Assembly (NCBI GenBank): GCA_937883885.1
Contig: CAKZXL010000302.1
Location: 1 to 8,524 of the forward strand
Length of the DNA: 8,524 bases
From: an uncultured Aquincola sp.
GTDB lineage: Bacteria > Pseudomonadota > Gammaproteobacteria > Burkholderiales > Burkholderiaceae
Reading direction: 5' to 3'
Of this stretch, positions 7,462 through 8,524 are shown piece by piece. Each line of letters begins with the position of its first letter. Within the stretch, counting starts at the first letter, position 1. The position numbers were made by a program, and so were the translations under genes. The notes below the pieces were generated by a model. That model worked only from the letters and a program-made list of their open reading frames with translations, did no database searches and was not told the DNA's origin.

Positions 7462-7573
7462 GCTGGCCCCGTGCGGTGGTGACCGGATGTGTGCGGCGCC
7501 GCTGCCGCCTGAATTGCCGCAACCCGGGCGCCGCCGGGAACAGCGGTTGCCGCAGGGCTGCATCAACCCCGCC

Positions 7574-7579
7574 AAGGAG
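7574..7579 (+). promoter_or_regulatory. Shine-Dalgarno AAGGAG
   Basis: AAGGAG lies 6 nt before the ATG at 7586. It decides the start of the small acidic gene against an upstream in-frame ATG at 7487, which has no such site and would add an Arg/Pro-rich segment. Confidence 0.8.
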
Positions 7580-7585
7580 CCGCCC

Positions 7586-7933
7586 ATGACGCACCCGCTC
7601 GACAGCCAGAAAGACGAACCCCGCGTGGCCACGAAGGACGGTGGCGCCCGCACGGCGGCCGGCAGCAACTACGGCGACTACGTGCCGCCGCCGCAGCGCG
7701 CGCATGTGCAATCCGCCCTGCCCGACCAGCAGCTGCCGGCCGATGTGGCGCCCGAAGACCCGGACGCCGAACTGATCAAGGCCCAGCGGGCGCAGCGCGA
7801 GGCGCATGCGACGCCGGAGCAGTCCATCGAAGGCGAATCGGCCGCCGGCGAAGAAGACCCGGGCGCCGCGGACGACGTGATGCGCAGCCCCAGCTCAGGC
7901 CCCGAGGGCGTGGTGCCCCGGCGCCCGCTCTGA
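7586..7933 (+). CDS. Small acidic, Pro/Ala-rich hypothetical protein
   Basis: A 115-residue protein that I do not recognise. It has no signal peptide, no membrane segment and hardly any hydrophobic core. It is rich in Ala, Pro, Glu, Asp and Gln, with a short aromatic patch S-N-Y-G-D-Y-V-P-P-P near residues 30-39, a helix-prone charged middle (A-E-L-I-K-A-Q-R-A-Q-R-E) and an acidic tract near the C-terminus (E-G-E-S-A-A-G-E-E-D-P). This looks like an intrinsically disordered cytoplasmic protein. The reality of the gene is supported by a near-ideal Shine-Dalgarno at correct spacing and by non-overlapping placement between the flanking minus-strand genes. It is divergent from the glycan operon and convergent with the carbamoyltransferase gene, so it is probably a separate transcription unit. 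Function unknown. Confidence 0.75.
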   Translation: MTHPLDSQKDEPRVATKDGGARTAAGSNYGDYVPPPQRAHVQSALPDQQLPADVAPEDPDAELIKAQRAQREAHATPEQSIEGESAAGEEDPGAADDVMRSPSSGPEGVVPRRPL

Positions 7934-7938
7934 AAGGC

Positions 7939-7971
7939 CTCAGTCCCGCCGGGCCGCCCCAAGGGACTGAG
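7939..7971. terminator. Hairpin between convergent genes, possible bidirectional terminator
   Basis: A perfect 9-bp stem, CTCAGTCCC (7939-7947) with GGGACTGAG (7963-7971), encloses a 15-nt G/C-rich loop. It starts 5 bp after the stop of the plus-strand small gene and lies downstream of the carbamoyltransferase stop on the minus strand. No proper U-tract follows on the plus strand; on the minus strand there is only a short run of three T (GCCTTTC). Termination is therefore plausible from position and stem but weakly supported. Confidence 0.5.
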
Positions 7972-7972
7972 A

Positions 7973-8011
7973 TCCCCCTCGGGGGGACGCGAGCGCAGCG
8001 AGCTTCGGGGG
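7973..8011. repeat. G/C-rich repeat-like extragenic element
   Basis: The segment begins with TCCCC(CTCGG)GGGGA, a small hairpin at 7973-7987, continues with two direct copies of GCGAGC (7989-7994 and 7998-8003) separated by GCA, and ends in TTCGGGGG. From memory, short extragenic sequences of the form CCCCC..GGGGGG..GCGAGC..GCGAGC..GGGGG recur in many Burkholderiales genomes as REP-like elements. Only one copy is in this window, so repetitiveness cannot be shown here. It may add to termination between the converging genes. Confidence 0.45.
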
Positions 8012-8018
8012 CACCACC

Positions 8019-8524
8019 TCAGGCCCGGCGTTTTTCCAGCACGAAGGGACCCAGCACCAGCGCATCCACCGGCGTGCTGGCCCAGGCATGGATGGCATCG
8101 CGCGGCGTGCACACCACCGGCTCGCCGCGCACGTTGAACGAGGTGTTGATCAGCACCGGCACACCCGTCAGCTCGCCAAAGGCCGTGAGCAGCTGGTGGA
8201 AGGCCGGCTGCGTCTCGGCGCTCACGGTCTGCACGCGGGCCGTGAGGTCGCTGTGGCAGGCCGCCGGAATGCGCTTGGCCTGCTCGGGCAGCACGTCGTA
8301 GATGAACAGCATGAAGGGCGCCTGGCCGCGGTTGGCCTCGCCCGGCGTGAACCAGTTGGCCAGGTGTTCCTGCGGCACCGCCGGCGCCACCGGCCGGAAG
8401 TCTTCGCGGTCCTTGAGTTCATTGATGCGCGCCTGCATCTGCGCATGCAGCGGCGAGGCGATGATGGACCGCGCGCCCAGCGCCCGCGGACCGAATTCCA
8501 TGCGCCCCTGGAACCAGCCGATGA
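8019..8524 (-). CDS. Carbamoyltransferase, NodU/CmcH family, C-terminal part
   Basis: The last 167 residues are visible; the N-terminus lies beyond the right edge. The fragment opens with G-W-F-Q-G-R-M-E-F-G-P-R-A-L-G, the hallmark of the C-terminal domain of NodU/CmcH/TobZ carbamoyltransferases, followed by R-S-I-I-A-S-P, D-F-R-P-V-A-P-A-V near the middle, and G-V-P-V-L-I-N-T-S-F-N-V-R-G-E-P towards the end. These enzymes make an O-carbamoyl group from carbamoyl phosphate and ATP via carbamoyl-adenylate and transfer it to a sugar or antibiotic hydroxyl. The missing N-terminal Kae1-like domain would carry the transfer site. It is on the same strand as the glycan operon but separated by the plus-strand gene, so it needs its own promoter. 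Carbamoylation of the locus's glycan, comparable to carbamoyl-heptose in Pseudomonas LPS core, is an attractive inference only. Confidence 0.93.
   Translation of the reverse strand, partial: IGWFQGRMEFGPRALGARSIIASPLHAQMQARINELKDREDFRPVAPAVPQEHLANWFTPGEANRGQAPFMLFIYDVLPEQAKRIPAACHSDLTARVQTVSAETQPAFHQLLTAFGELTGVPVLINTSFNVRGEPVVCTPRDAIHAWASTPVDALVLGPFVLEKRRA

Larger units (their letters stand above)
7361..7585. promoter_or_regulatory. Divergent intergenic region with promoter(s) for operon and small gene
   Basis: These 225 bp separate the divergent starts of the glycan operon (minus strand) and the small acidic gene (plus strand), so promoters for both should lie here. No convincing sigma-70 -35/-10 pair was found by eye on either strand; a minus-strand TTGCCC near 7400 has no good partner. 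The region holds a 17-bp palindrome and related half-sites, listed separately, and a short GC hairpin at 7523-7538 (CCCGG/CCGGG arms) that could form in the small gene's leader. No riboswitch fold was recognised. Confidence 0.5.

Noticed and set aside
7514..7555. Repeated TTGCCGC and a CCCGG/CCGGG hairpin as a riboswitch or attenuator
   Set aside because: The stem is only 5 bp, there is no U-tract, no leader peptide and no recognised aptamer; chance is likely at this GC content.
7487..7585. Earlier ATG at 7487 for the small plus-strand gene
   Set aside because: No Shine-Dalgarno precedes it and the extra segment is Arg/Pro-rich leader-like sequence, whereas ATG 7586 has AAGGAG at ideal spacing.
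7361..7807. N-terminal extension of the first GT4 gene back to 7807
   Set aside because: The added 149 residues are Arg-rich, show no homology features, cross the intergenic palindrome and lie antisense to the plus-strand small gene with its strong ribosome binding site.
1..8524. Defence system, prophage, IS element or CRISPR
   Set aside because: No transposase, integrase, nuclease or spacer-repeat pattern was seen; all recognisable genes belong to sugar or glycan metabolism apart from the Nudix fragment and the small unknown.

Overview
The window is very GC-rich and densely coded. The protein families, the reliance on TGA stops and a repeat near the right end resemble Burkholderiales (Betaproteobacteria) of the Rubrivivax/Ideonella/Comamonadaceae kind. 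That placement is inferred from general resemblance, not from a marker gene.

Most of the window (7360 down to 272, minus strand) is one compact glycan-assembly operon. In transcription order it encodes a GT4 glycosyltransferase, a GmhB-type heptose bisphosphate phosphatase (HAD family), a GT9 heptosyltransferase-like enzyme, a membrane-associated GT2 glycosyltransferase, a second GT9 enzyme, a second divergent GT4-like glycosyltransferase, and a UDP-glucuronate decarboxylase (UDP-xylose synthase). All six junctions between these seven genes are the same 4-bp ATGA overlap, in which the start of one gene contains the stop of the previous one. This implies co-transcription and probable translational coupling. 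A Nudix hydrolase follows after a gap of about 60 bp and runs off the left edge of the window.

Right of the operon, 7361-7585 is a 225-bp divergent intergenic region with a 17-bp near-perfect palindrome. It separates the operon from a plus-strand gene (7586-7933) for a small acidic, probably disordered protein of unknown function. That gene converges on the 3' end of a NodU/CmcH-type carbamoyltransferase (minus strand, cut by the right edge). The 85 bp between them hold a 9-bp-stem hairpin and a G/C-rich repeat-like element.

Taken together, the genes supply two sugar-precursor activities (heptose phosphate processing and UDP-xylose), five glycosyltransferases and, nearby, a carbamoyl-transfer enzyme. 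The best reading is a locus for a heptose- and possibly xylose-containing surface glycan (LPS core or exopolysaccharide), perhaps carbamoylated. No polymerase, flippase, ligase, gmhA or hldE is present, so the final product cannot be read from this window. No tRNA, rRNA, CRISPR array, IS element or prophage feature was seen.
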